A stretch of DNA of 64,000 bases from Xanthobacteraceae bacterium (lineage in GTDB: Bacteria > Pseudomonadota > Alphaproteobacteria > Rhizobiales > Xanthobacteraceae): assembly GCA_024508855.1 (NCBI GenBank), contig JANINJ010000072.1, positions 1-64,000 of the forward strand, written 5' to 3'. Both the position numbers and the translations under genes were made by a program. Within the stretch, counting starts at the first letter, position 1. Each line of letters opens with the position of its first letter. Below, piece after piece: positions 53,442-62,026 of this stretch. Below the pieces are notes generated by a model. It saw only the letters and a program-made list of their open reading frames with translations, had not been told where the DNA came from and ran no database searches.

Positions 53442-54812
53442 CTACAATCCCCTCACTCGCGGTGCGGCACGGGTGGCGAAGGTCAGCGCGGTGATCGCCC
53501 AGACCAGCGCGTCGAGCCGGTCGGGCGAACGGCCGGACGACAGGCCGCCGGTGGCGAAATCGCACATCTCGTCTTCCAGTGCGGGAAACGTGCCCGCGTG
53601 TTTCACTCGCCCCTGCTCGTAGAGCGTCGCGACCGGTTCGGCCCGCAGCCATTTGCCGCGCGTTGCACGCACAGCGACCACCGGCACCGTACTATCGACT
53701 TCGTTGATGACGGCACGCACCATCTCGCCGCCCTGGTTGACTTCCGCCACAAGCGCGTCGGCCTCGAACCGGCGCCACAGCGCGATCGCTTTCGCCGCCC
53801 AGGCGGACGGAGTCGCCGCGTTCACTGTGTCGTCTGCCAAGACGAAGATCGCGCCTACGTCCGTGATGCCCGCCGCGACGATGCCGCAGGCGTCGGCACG
53901 CTTGCTGGACGAGGCCGGCGGATCGACCGCAACCACGATGCGTTGCAGCGGCGGCGCTTCGTTCACACGGCACGTTTCGATCAGGGCACGCGACCACAGC
54001 GCATCCGGCCGGTCCTCGATGATCTCACCGTCGAGTTCCTGCCGCCCCAGCCGCGTGCCCTCGTAGCGCGCCATCACGTTCTTGAGAAATGTCGGCGCAA
54101 GATTGAGCGCGTTGACCCGCGTCGGCGCCCGCGTCACCGCGCTCAATGGATCGCACATCAGCCGTTTCAGCAACGCCGTCGGGCGCGGCGTTGTCGTGAT
54201 CAGTTGCCGCGGCTGGGTGCCGAGCCGTAACCCGAATTGCAGCATGTCGAAGGTGGCTTCGGCATAGCGCCACTTCGCCATCTCGTCGGACCAGGCGCAG
54301 CCGAACTGCGGCCCGCGCAAACTTTCCGGATCCTCCGCCGAGAACGCATAGGCTACCGCGCCATTATGCCACTCGATCCGCTTGCGCGACGGCGACCACA
54401 CCGGACGGTCGTGCCGCGGATGCACCGCGAGCAATCCGGAAATACCTTCAATCATCACCTCGCGAACGTCGTGTTCGGTTTCGCCGACTAGCGCGATACG
54501 CTCGACGGCCTCGCTCGCGAACGGCGGCAGACCCAGCGCCTGCGCGCGGATCCACTCCGCACCGGCACGCGTCTTGCCCGCACCGCGGCCGCCGATCATC
54601 AGCCAGGTCAGCCACGGTTCACCGTTCGGCGCGAGATCGGGCGGCCGTTGGTGCGGATGCGCGAAAATCTCCCAGCTCGTATTCAGCGCTTCGAGTTCGT
54701 CCTCATTCAGCGCCTTCAGGATGTGCAGCCTTTGCGTCGGCGACAAGCTGGTCCAGGCGTCGCGCGAGCGCCAGTCGAAGGGTTGAGAGATCGCGGGGCA
54801 CGGCGTCGTCAT
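53442..54812 (-). CDS. Terminase large subunit (GTA gp2-like)
   Basis: The 456-residue packaging motor has Walker A GGRGAGKT (74-81), a Walker B-like FGCAWSDEM, and nuclease-domain acid residues in VAVDPPASSS and SPDRLDALVWA. It cuts and pumps DNA into heads; GTA terminases package headful lengths of host DNA rather than a specific genome. ATG 54812 is preferred; the frame stays open to 54836. It overlaps the gp1-like gene by 110 bp. Confidence 0.95.
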   Translation of the reverse strand: MTTPCPAISQPFDWRSRDAWTSLSPTQRLHILKALNEDELEALNTSWEIFAHPHQRPPDLAPNGEPWLTWLMIGGRGAGKTRAGAEWIRAQALGLPPFASEAVERIALVGETEHDVREVMIEGISGLLAVHPRHDRPVWSPSRKRIEWHNGAVAYAFSAEDPESLRGPQFGCAWSDEMAKWRYAEATFDMLQFGLRLGTQPRQLITTTPRPTALLKRLMCDPLSAVTRAPTRVNALNLAPTFLKNVMARYEGTRLGRQELDGEIIEDRPDALWSRALIETCRVNEAPPLQRIVVAVDPPASSSKRADACGIVAAGITDVGAIFVLADDTVNAATPSAWAAKAIALWRRFEADALVAEVNQGGEMVRAVINEVDSTVPVVAVRATRGKWLRAEPVATLYEQGRVKHAGTFPALEDEMCDFATGGLSSGRSPDRLDALVWAITALTFATRAAPRVRGL

Positions 54813-55302
54813 CCTCACGTCTCTCTTTCTTCTCACCGGCCCGCAGCGCCATCACCTCGCGCAACGTCCGCGCCAGCGAGGCAAGCGTGCGCGCGCGGCG
54901 TTCGCCCTCGGTGCGCTGGGTCTTGTTGACGCGATGGCCGCCGACGATGACCTCGATCTGGTTGAGTTCGCGCTCGATGGCGCGGCTGACGCGTTCGATC
55001 AGCGCAGTGCCCGTTGCAGGCGGCGGATCGTCGAGCCGATCCACGGCGCTGCGGCGCGTTCGCGTCGAACGTGTCGCCGGTCGCTTCCGCGCGATGATGG
55101 CAAGAGCCGCCTCGTCGCCCGGATCGACCTTCAGCGTCGCGACGTCCTCATGACGCATCACGGCTTTGACGGTCTTCTTGCGTGCAACGACGACGGCTTT
55201 GGTCTTCCCTGCCGGTTTCGCTGCAGCCGCCTTTTTAGGCGCGCGCGAACGCGCCGCCCCGGCCGCCCGCTTGGCCGGCCTGGACGTTCGTTTGATTGGC
55301 AT
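54703..55302 (-). CDS. Putative small terminase (GTA gp1 position) with histone-like N-terminus
   Basis: The 199-residue protein begins MPIKRTSRPAKRAAGAARSR: the first about 50 residues are K/A/R/P-rich, like an H1 tail. The middle and C-terminal parts are helical (ALIERVSRAIERELNQIEVI, RTLASLARTLREVMALRAGEKKERREDD), fitting a small terminase that binds DNA and TerL. It lies directly upstream of TerL, as gp1 does in GTAs, and overlaps it by 110 bp. I assign it by position more than by motif. Confidence 0.7.
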   Translation of the reverse strand: MPIKRTSRPAKRAAGAARSRAPKKAAAAKPAGKTKAVVVARKKTVKAVMRHEDVATLKVDPGDEAALAIIARKRPATRSTRTRRSAVDRLDDPPPATGTALIERVSRAIERELNQIEVIVGGHRVNKTQRTEGERRARTLASLARTLREVMALRAGEKKERREDDDAVPRDLSTLRLALARRLDQLVADAKAAHPEGAE

Positions 55303-55443
55303 GTTCCGCTGGCTCCCCACCATCGCCACGAGCGATGGCCCCCGCATTCAAGCTTGAGCCGGCGCAGCGTGTGCGCCGATTCATTTCACCCTCAGAATTC
55401 CGGCCCGAAACTCAGCGGCCCTCCGCGATCACATGACGTGAAT

Positions 55444-55593
55444 TCACCGCAGGAACATGAACCAGAGAATACCGAGAACCAGAATCGCGAGGCCCGTGCT
55501 GACGGTCAAAAGCGCAAGCACGGAGGGACCGGGTTCCGCCTGGCGCGCCTCGGTCGGTGTTTCGACGATCTGCCCGTGTTCTTTTGTTGCCAT
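55444..55593 (-). CDS. Small membrane protein of 49 aa
   Basis: ATG 55593 opens a frame MATKEHGQIVETPTEARQAE followed by one membrane helix (LALLTVSTGLAILVLGILWFMF). A GAGGG ribosome site precedes it. It lies upstream of the GTA cluster in the same direction. No family was recognised. Confidence 0.6.
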   Translation of the reverse strand: MATKEHGQIVETPTEARQAEPGPSVLALLTVSTGLAILVLGILWFMFLR

Positions 55594-55863
55594 GGTGCCC
55601 TCGCTCGATTGCTTTGGATGCCTCACGGATCGGCTTCACCGAAACAACTCGTCATCGAGAGCGACGTTCCTTGCGAAAGCATGGAAGCGCCGCAAGCCGT
55701 TCTGCCCGCGCCGTCTTCGCAACCGCAATTCTGGAGTATGCCGTGACCTTACTGCGGCAGCGTCACGCTGTCAAGGTATAAATTCCTAGCGCAAGCCAAA
55801 ATCTTCCAGCGGCCCAAATCGGCCTGCCGCAGTGTCTGAAAGAATTGAGATTTGCCGAAGCAC

Positions 55864-56040
55864 CTAATGCTTCAGGGTATCGAGCCCGGACTTCACCGCA
55901 GTAAAATTGCCCTTCACCGCACCGCCGAGCGCCTGCACGCCCGCGACGATCATAACGCTGATGCCCACTGCGATCAGAGCGTACTCGATCGCGGTCGCTC
56001 CGCTCTCATCCGACATGAATCTGAAAAACAGACGCCGCAC
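55864..56040 (-). CDS. flp: Flp-family type IVb pilin
   Basis: The 58-residue prepilin probably starts at GTG 56040 (GGGAGA upstream) and contains the prepilin peptidase site in ESGATAIEYALIA, with the conserved Glu and Tyr after the cleavage point, then a hydrophobic helix. After cleavage it assembles into Flp/Tad adhesion pili. No tad genes lie in the window, so the secretion machinery must be encoded elsewhere. Confidence 0.92.
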   Translation of the reverse strand: MRRLFFRFMSDESGATAIEYALIAVGISVMIVAGVQALGGAVKGNFTAVKSGLDTLKH

Positions 56041-56208
56041 TGGATTCTCCCGCTGGCGATGACTGGAGCATCGGCGGATCAACTATAGCCGCGGACCGGT
56101 TGCAAGGGAGCTAACGAACAGCCTGAACGCTTGATTAAATCGATCGCGTAATTCCATGGCTATCCCGCGGGGTGCCCGGACGCTTGTACCGCGGCGTTAC
56201 AGTTCTTG

Positions 56209-57180
56209 CTACTTGAACGCCAGCGATCCCGAGAAGGCTCCGTTATTCGCATTGGCTTCGACGATGTTGGTGTGCGTCGACAGCAACGCACCGCCGCTCA
56301 CGGCAGCAACTCCCGTGCCGTTGCCGGTGATCGTCGAGCCGTCCACACGCACGGTGACGTTCGACCCGATGGCGCGGATACCATAGCCGTTGTTCGCGGA
56401 CTTCGTGTTCTTGACCATCACCCCGATCGGCGCGTGACCGGACGTCGTGGTTGCGACGATGCCATCGTTGACATTGCTGGCAATCACGCTGTCCGCAATC
56501 GTCATATTGATGCCGGCAGTACTGCTGCTGCCGTCGGCGGCGATACCGAAGATGTTGGCCTCGACCCTGACACGCTCCAGCATCACCTGGGCGCTACCGC
56601 CGGACGCCGGCTGCACCAGCAGGCCCGCACCGGACGCTCCCTCGCCGGCGCCCGTGAATATGCTGTCGCTGACGATCAGACGCGCGGCGCCGTTGGGTTT
56701 GAAAACGATGCCATGCGCACCGTTGCCGTTATTGCCGTTGATCTTGACGTGGTCCAGCACCAGCGTCCCCGAGCCCGCGAAGGTCAGAAGACCACCGGAC
56801 AACTCGCGGTCGGCGGAGTCGAATCCGAGCCCACGCAGGATCACCCGGTCGGTGGCGGCGGTGACGATATAAAACGAACCTTGGCCGCCGGTGCCGTAGA
56901 CCGCGTTTCCGCCCGGCGCTTCGCAATCGATGGTCAGCGATTTCGTGATCGTCAACGGCCCGTAGGAGCCACCCGTCAGGCAGATGATCTCGCCTCCGGA
57001 ACCGACTTTCTGGTCGGCTCCCTGAAAGGTCTGGCACGGTGCGGATACGGTGCAGCCGTTGGCGTCGTTGCCGCCGGGCGCGACCCACGCCCGCAAGGTC
57101 TGCGCCGACGCCGGTGCGACGTGGAAGCTGCAGATGATGACGAGGATCAGGGCGGTAAGCCATTTCGCGTGCGCGTTCAT
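56209..57180 (-). CDS. Secreted right-handed beta-helix repeat protein, copy 1
   Basis: The 323-residue protein has a signal peptide (about 1-26, HVAPASAQ) and then a parallel beta-helix pattern with short repeats (GTLVLDHVKI, ARLIVSDSIF, GINMTIADSVI, HAPIGVMVKNTKSANNGYGIRAIG). An N-terminal CXVSAPCQTF block with two cysteines is shared with its neighbours. It is probably exported; no catalytic pectinase residues are evident. Two paralogs lie directly upstream in the same direction. Confidence 0.82.
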   Translation of the reverse strand: MNAHAKWLTALILVIICSFHVAPASAQTLRAWVAPGGNDANGCTVSAPCQTFQGADQKVGSGGEIICLTGGSYGPLTITKSLTIDCEAPGGNAVYGTGGQGSFYIVTAATDRVILRGLGFDSADRELSGGLLTFAGSGTLVLDHVKINGNNGNGAHGIVFKPNGAARLIVSDSIFTGAGEGASGAGLLVQPASGGSAQVMLERVRVEANIFGIAADGSSSTAGINMTIADSVIASNVNDGIVATTTSGHAPIGVMVKNTKSANNGYGIRAIGSNVTVRVDGSTITGNGTGVAAVSGGALLSTHTNIVEANANNGAFSGSLAFK

Positions 57181-57340
57181 CCGGAATCCATCCCTTCGAA
57201 GGTCACACCGCACCTCGGGACAGATATTGAAGATGCACTCGGATAAAGTATTCCGCCCCGCGCGGCAGGATGTTGGTCACCCGAACGCGTTGGCCGGTTC
57301 AAGCCGCATCGCGGCGCGTCCTGCCGGGCGACCGGCAGAA

Positions 57341-58297
57341 CTATTTGGACGCGATCGTGCCTGTAAACGTACCATTGCTGCCGTTGGCATCGACGCCGTT
57401 GTTGCCATAGCTCAGAAGTGTACCACCGCTCTGCGCGGCCAGGCCGACGTTGTTGCCGACAACCTCCGAATTCTTGACGCGCACCGTGACATTAGGTCCG
57501 ATCGAACGAATGCCATAGCCGTTATTCGCGGATTTGCTGTTGGTCACCATCACCCCGATGGGCGCGTGGCCTGCCGATGTGGTGACGACGATCCCGTCTT
57601 GCGTATTGCCCGATGTCATGCTGTCCGCGATGGTCGCGTTGATGCCGCCCGTGCTAGTGCTGCCGTCGAAAGCGATACCGAACACGTTGCCGCCGACGTT
57701 CACCCGCTCCAGCGAGACCCGCGCCGAACCGCTTCCCTCCGGGTGGACGACGATGCCGCCGCCGGGCGGGTTGGCCGTCGGGGACGGGTCACCCGCACCC
57801 GTAAAGGTGCTGTCTGAAATGATCAGTCGCGCGGCTTGGTCGGGAGCAAAAAACACACCGAAAATCCCGTAATTCGAGTGGCTCACTCCGACCTTGACGC
57901 CATCGAGCACGATCGTGCCGCCGCCTCCGGACACGCTGACGCCGACGACCAGCGTGTTGCCTTCCAGATGGGCGCCACGAATTGTCACGGTATCGGTGGG
58001 ACCGACGGTAATGCGGGCCTGCATCATCCCGCGTTCGCAGTCCATCGTCAGCGATTGCTCGATCACGATCGAGCCCAGATCGACTGCATCCAGACAGACC
58101 ATCCGTCCGCCGGCGGTGGTCTGGGGATAAGCCGTCTGAAAGTATCTGCAGGGCGTGGCGGGATTGCTGCAATCGCCGCCATTGGCGCCGTTCGAAGCGA
58201 GATAGGTGACATAGTGGGTTTGCGCATGCGCGGGCACCGCGCAAAGCAGCGACATCAAGGCGGTTGCGAACAGGGCTGGCGCTTTGGGAAGTTTCAT
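57341..58297 (-). CDS. Secreted right-handed beta-helix repeat protein, copy 2
   Basis: The 318-residue paralog starts at ATG 58297 with a signal peptide (AVPAHAQ). Shared blocks are CSNPATPCRYFQTA, SNNGYGIRSIGPNVTVRVKNS and a terminal GANGSFSGSI-like end (here NGTFTGTIASK). It is more divergent in the N-terminal half than copies 1 and 3. The gaps to both neighbours (160 and 157 bp) could hold separate promoters. Confidence 0.82.
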   Translation of the reverse strand: MKLPKAPALFATALMSLLCAVPAHAQTHYVTYLASNGANGGDCSNPATPCRYFQTAYPQTTAGGRMVCLDAVDLGSIVIEQSLTMDCERGMMQARITVGPTDTVTIRGAHLEGNTLVVGVSVSGGGGTIVLDGVKVGVSHSNYGIFGVFFAPDQAARLIISDSTFTGAGDPSPTANPPGGGIVVHPEGSGSARVSLERVNVGGNVFGIAFDGSTSTGGINATIADSMTSGNTQDGIVVTTSAGHAPIGVMVTNSKSANNGYGIRSIGPNVTVRVKNSEVVGNNVGLAAQSGGTLLSYGNNGVDANGSNGTFTGTIASK

Positions 58298-58454
58298 CGG
58301 CGTAACTCCGGTGAACGGACAAATCAAATCCACTCCACGAAAGCGAGATGCCCGCGCCGACATAGGTCGGGCGACAGCCGATGCAGGTTCAAGAAAAAGC
58401 AGGCCACATCCGTTCTTCCATCGCTATCGTGCGCACGAACGACGCCGTCAGCGG

Positions 58455-59411
58455 CTACTTGACCGCGATCGAACCCGAAAACGAACCATTGGCGCCGTTC
58501 GCATCGACGTTGTTGTTGCCATAAGATAGCAGCGCGCCCCCGCTCGATGTCGTCAGTCCGGTGCCGTTGCCGGCGATGGTCGAACCATCGACGCGCACGG
58601 TGGCATTCGGCCCAATGGCGCGGATGCCATAGCCGTTGTTGGCAGACTTCGTGTTCTTCACCATGACGCCGATCGGCGCGTGGCCGGACGACGTGGTGGC
58701 GACGATGCCATCGTTGGTGTTGCTGGCAACGAGGCTGTCCGCGATCGTCATGTTGATGCCTGCGGTACTGCTGCCGCCATCCGCGGCGATGCCGAAGGTG
58801 CTGGAGGAAACCTTGACCCGCTCAAGCGCAACCTGCGCCGATCCGCCGGGCTGCGGCCTCACCAGGATTCCGGCGCCGCTGGTGTTGCCTCCGAAGCTAG
58901 CGATCAAACTGTCGGTTACGATCAGTTTGGCGGGGCCATTCGGCGTGAACTCGACGCCGCTGAGAGTGTCGCTACGCGCGTTCGAGATTTTCATGCGATC
59001 CAGAATGAGCGTGCCCGCTCCGGTGAAGGAGATGCCGGAGAAACCGCCTGCCATCCTGTCGATGTCGAAGCCACGCAGGATCACGCGATCGGTCGCCGCG
59101 ACGTTGATGACGATGGCGGACTGGCTGCTGGTCGCGATCTCACTGGTCGCGACGACGCCTTCGCAATTGATGGTGATCGACTTGTCGATGTTGAAAATCG
59201 GAAAATTTCCGGAATCGGCGCAGGTGATTTCGCCGCCCGCATTCGTTTTGGCAAGCGCGCCTGCGATCGTCAGGCATGGCGCGGCGCGGCTGCAGATATT
59301 GTTGTTGTCACCGGTCGATGCGACCCAGCTTCGCGAGCCGGCGCAACTCGAGGACGGAAAAGCGGCGCTCAGCAGAATGGCGACACACGCCACCGGGGCG
59401 AAATAGTTCAT
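58455..59411 (-). CDS. Secreted right-handed beta-helix repeat protein, copy 3
   Basis: The 318-residue paralog starts at ATG 59411 with a signal peptide (about 1-24, AFPSSSCAG; a lipobox is not clear). It shares long stretches with copy 1 (STAGINMTIADSLVASNTND, HAPIGVMVKNTKSANNGYG). The beta-helix may be an adhesin or matrix component; that is inference. The three genes form a tandem family. Confidence 0.82.
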   Translation of the reverse strand: MNYFAPVACVAILLSAAFPSSSCAGSRSWVASTGDNNNICSRAAPCLTIAGALAKTNAGGEITCADSGNFPIFNIDKSITINCEGVVATSEIATSSQSAIVINVAATDRVILRGFDIDRMAGGFSGISFTGAGTLILDRMKISNARSDTLSGVEFTPNGPAKLIVTDSLIASFGGNTSGAGILVRPQPGGSAQVALERVKVSSSTFGIAADGGSSTAGINMTIADSLVASNTNDGIVATTSSGHAPIGVMVKNTKSANNGYGIRAIGPNATVRVDGSTIAGNGTGLTTSSGGALLSYGNNNVDANGANGSFSGSIAVK

Positions 59412-59479
59412 CGGAGCAATTCCCGTTCGAAGACATAAACAATCCTCGAACGGTAGCTGCGCGCCATTCTATCCGTCTA

Positions 59480-59493
59480 CCGGCATATGCCGG
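59480..59493. promoter_or_regulatory. Perfect palindrome between exporter and beta-helix genes
   Basis: CCGGCATATGCCGG is a perfect 14-bp palindrome, 10 bp past the exporter stop (59503) and about 70 bp upstream of the beta-helix copy 3 start. It may be an operator or a weak terminator. Confidence 0.3.
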
Positions 59494-59502
59494 GGGTGCG
59501 CC

Positions 59503-61083
59503 CTACTCCGCCATGTCCAGCGACGGCTTGGCCGGGCCGGCCAGCGTCCGTTCTTCCATCGCTACCATGCACAGGAACGACACGGTCAGGAGCGCAGCGG
59601 ACGCGCCGAAGACGTAGCGGAAGGCCGCGACCATCTCGGCGGGAGAAACGTTGTGGAATGCCTCGACCTGCCCGCCATGCGCCGAGAGATCGGTGCCGAG
59701 CGCGATCAGCAGGATCGTCGTCATCGCCGCCACTGCGAACGACGCCATCAGCGCGCGGAAGAAATTCATCGCGCCGGTGACGGTGCCGACCTGCGGCTTG
59801 GCGACCGAATTCTGGATCGAGACCACGCTGACCGGGAACGTCGTGCCGAGCCCGAACGCGAATACCGACAGGATGCTCAGGAGCGCCCAGAGCGGCAGCG
59901 GCGTCGCCAGCGTCATCACGAGCCCCGTGACCGCCGCGAGCCCGGTGCCCGCGATGGCGACGCGCTTGTAATGCTGCCATCGCGCCATGGCGCGGCCGGC
60001 GGTGGCCGCGCCCAATACCGAGACCGCCACCAGCGGGATCAGCGCCAGTCCGGCTTCGCTCGCGCTGAGATGATAGACCGCGAGGTAATAGATCGGCAGG
60101 TGGACCGTGAGACCCACCATGGCACCGATGCTGCAACCACCGGCGAGAATGCCGAACGGCACGACCCGCCCGCCGAGGATCGGTAGCGGCAGGAACGGTT
60201 CGTCGACGCGCAGCGCGTACCACACGAATGCCGCCGCCAGCACCACGGTCGCGCCCATCATGGTCAGCGCCGTCGGCGACGACCACGCGAAGCGGGTGCC
60301 GCCCCAGGTCAGGAGCAGCGTGAATACCACGGCGGACGCCATCAGCAGGATGCCGCCGAGCCAGTCGACCTTGCGCTTGCGGTGGAACACCGGAATGCGC
60401 GCCATCCGCGGCAGCAGCAGGCCGAGGCCGAGCAACGCCAGCGGCACGTTGATCCAGAAGATCATCGACCAGTGCAGGTGTTCGGCGAACACGCCGCCGA
60501 GGATCGGGCCGCCGATTCCGGCCGCGACCCAGACGCCGCTGAAATAGGCCTGATACTGGCCGCGTTCGCGCGGCGTCACCACGTCGGAAATGATGGTCTG
60601 CACCAACGGCATGATGCCGCCGCCACCCAGCCCCTGCAGGCCGCGCGCGATAATCAGCACCGTCATGGTCGGCGCCAATGCGCACAACACCGAGCCCGCG
60701 ATGAACAGAGAGAGCGAAACCACGATCATGGCCTTGCGGCCGTAGATGTCGCTGAGCGTGCCGAACACCGGCGCTACCGCGGTCGAGGCCAGCAGGTAGG
60801 CGGTGATGATCCAGGACAGGCTGGCGACGTCGTTGAACTGGCGGCCGATGGTCGGCAGCGCGGTGGCGACGATGGTCTGGTCCAGCGCGGCAAGGAACAT
60901 CGTCAGCATCAGGCTCATCAGGATGGTGCGGACTTCGCTTTGCGACAGCGGCGCGCGCGGCGCCAGCGGCGGCGCATCGCCGATGTCGATCACCTCGCCC
61001 GGCCCGCGCGCAGCGCGCGACCGTACACTCGCCAAGGGTTGCGCGCCGGAGGCTGCGCGGCTCTGGGGTTCAAACTTGTTCAT
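59503..61083 (-). CDS. DHA2-family multidrug MFS exporter (EmrB/QacA type)
   Basis: The 526-residue protein has about 14 membrane segments after a soluble N-terminus of about 50 residues. Family motifs are LDQTIVATALPTIGRQF (motif D1), FGTLSDIYGRKAMIV (motif A) and RGLQGLGGGGIMPL. It would export drugs or other amphipathic compounds by proton antiport. No EmrA-like fusion protein is adjacent. A TTAAC-N2-GTTAA palindrome lies 64 bp upstream. Confidence 0.9.
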   Translation of the reverse strand: MNKFEPQSRAASGAQPLASVRSRAARGPGEVIDIGDAPPLAPRAPLSQSEVRTILMSLMLTMFLAALDQTIVATALPTIGRQFNDVASLSWIITAYLLASTAVAPVFGTLSDIYGRKAMIVVSLSLFIAGSVLCALAPTMTVLIIARGLQGLGGGGIMPLVQTIISDVVTPRERGQYQAYFSGVWVAAGIGGPILGGVFAEHLHWSMIFWINVPLALLGLGLLLPRMARIPVFHRKRKVDWLGGILLMASAVVFTLLLTWGGTRFAWSSPTALTMMGATVVLAAAFVWYALRVDEPFLPLPILGGRVVPFGILAGGCSIGAMVGLTVHLPIYYLAVYHLSASEAGLALIPLVAVSVLGAATAGRAMARWQHYKRVAIAGTGLAAVTGLVMTLATPLPLWALLSILSVFAFGLGTTFPVSVVSIQNSVAKPQVGTVTGAMNFFRALMASFAVAAMTTILLIALGTDLSAHGGQVEAFHNVSPAEMVAAFRYVFGASAALLTVSFLCMVAMEERTLAGPAKPSLDMAE

Positions 61084-61146
61084 GCCAACTGCTGAATGGT
61101 GTCACGCGGCGCATACGCGCCGGAATGTCGCTGAGTCAGCGTACAT

Positions 61147-61158
61147 TTAACGTGTTAA
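61147..61158. promoter_or_regulatory. Candidate operator upstream of the MFS exporter
   Basis: TTAACGTGTTAA has perfect 5-bp arms around GT and lies 64 bp before the exporter start. It is a candidate repressor site; the regulator is not in the window. Confidence 0.3.
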
Positions 61159-61234
61159 GACATTCCCGCCCAGCCATGCGGCTGCATGGGTGTGCCGCGC
61201 CAGCATCTGTTCGCAATCGCGTGATCGACGTTGA

Positions 61235-61744
61235 TCAAGGCCGCTTCTTGAGCCGCGCCCGCTTCGGCAACAACGCCGGCCACCGCACGATGTGGTCCTC
61301 GAGGTCGGCATCCGGAACATCGTCCTCCGTGCCATAGACCCGGCCGCGCACCGACACCCCCGCCTCATGGACCGTGTTGGGGTCGCCGGAGATCAGCGGA
61401 TGCCACCAGTAAAGGTCCCGCCCCTCCGCCACGAGCTTGTAGCCGCAGCTCGGCGGCAGCCAGTTCAGGGTGCGGACATTCTCTGGAGTCAGCCGAACGC
61501 AATCCGGAACTTTGGCGGACCGATTCGGATAGTCCTTGCAGCCGCAGGTGCCGGAATCGAGCAGTTTGCAGGAAACATGGGTGAAATAGATCTTGCCGGT
61601 GTCCTCGTCCTCGAGCTTTTCCAGGCAGCAGCGCGCGCAGCCATCGCACAGGCTCTCCCATTCGGCGCTGGTCATCTCCTCCAACGTCTTGTTTTTCCAA
61701 AAGAAACCCGCTTGGGGCGAAGGTTTCGGCGGCCGGCTGGTCAT
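61235..61744 (-). CDS. YcgN/UPF0260-family cysteine cluster protein
   Basis: The 169-residue protein has the conserved cysteine set of this family ([51 protein letters not shown]) and [20 protein letters not shown]. The family is widespread but its biochemical function is not firmly known; the cysteines suggest metal binding. ATG 61744 is chosen; upstream codons are open but not family-like. Confidence 0.88.
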   Translation of the reverse strand: MTSRPPKPSPQAGFFWKNKTLEEMTSAEWESLCDGCARCCLEKLEDEDTGKIYFTHVSCKLLDSGTCGCKDYPNRSAKVPDCVRLTPENVRTLNWLPPSCGYKLVAEGRDLYWWHPLISGDPNTVHEAGVSVRGRVYGTEDDVPDADLEDHIVRWPALLPKRARLKKRP

Positions 61745-62026
61745 GCGTTCCCATGGGGTGCGAGGCAATGTCTGTTGCGGTGATGTAGAGGCTGCCGGGG
61801 TCCGGGCGCAAGGCGGACGGTCCCTCCCTCCGCAAACCACGCACCGACATTAGCCGTAGCTGTCAAAATCCCAGCAACACCATTGGTTTATAACCACTCC
61901 TCGGATAGAAGAAACGCCGTGCGCCCGGACGCAAAACCGCCACGGGTTTGCCGCAACACTTCCGCAGGACATTTTTCCGTCGCCCGATCCGGGCACGCGA
62001 ACGCTGCAAACTGATCAAGGGCCCAG

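Noticed and set aside
33906-55302. Ordinary temperate prophage
   Set aside because: No integrase, repressor, replication genes or attachment sites were seen next to the structural genes, and gene order follows the GTA pattern. A degenerate prophage is still possible.
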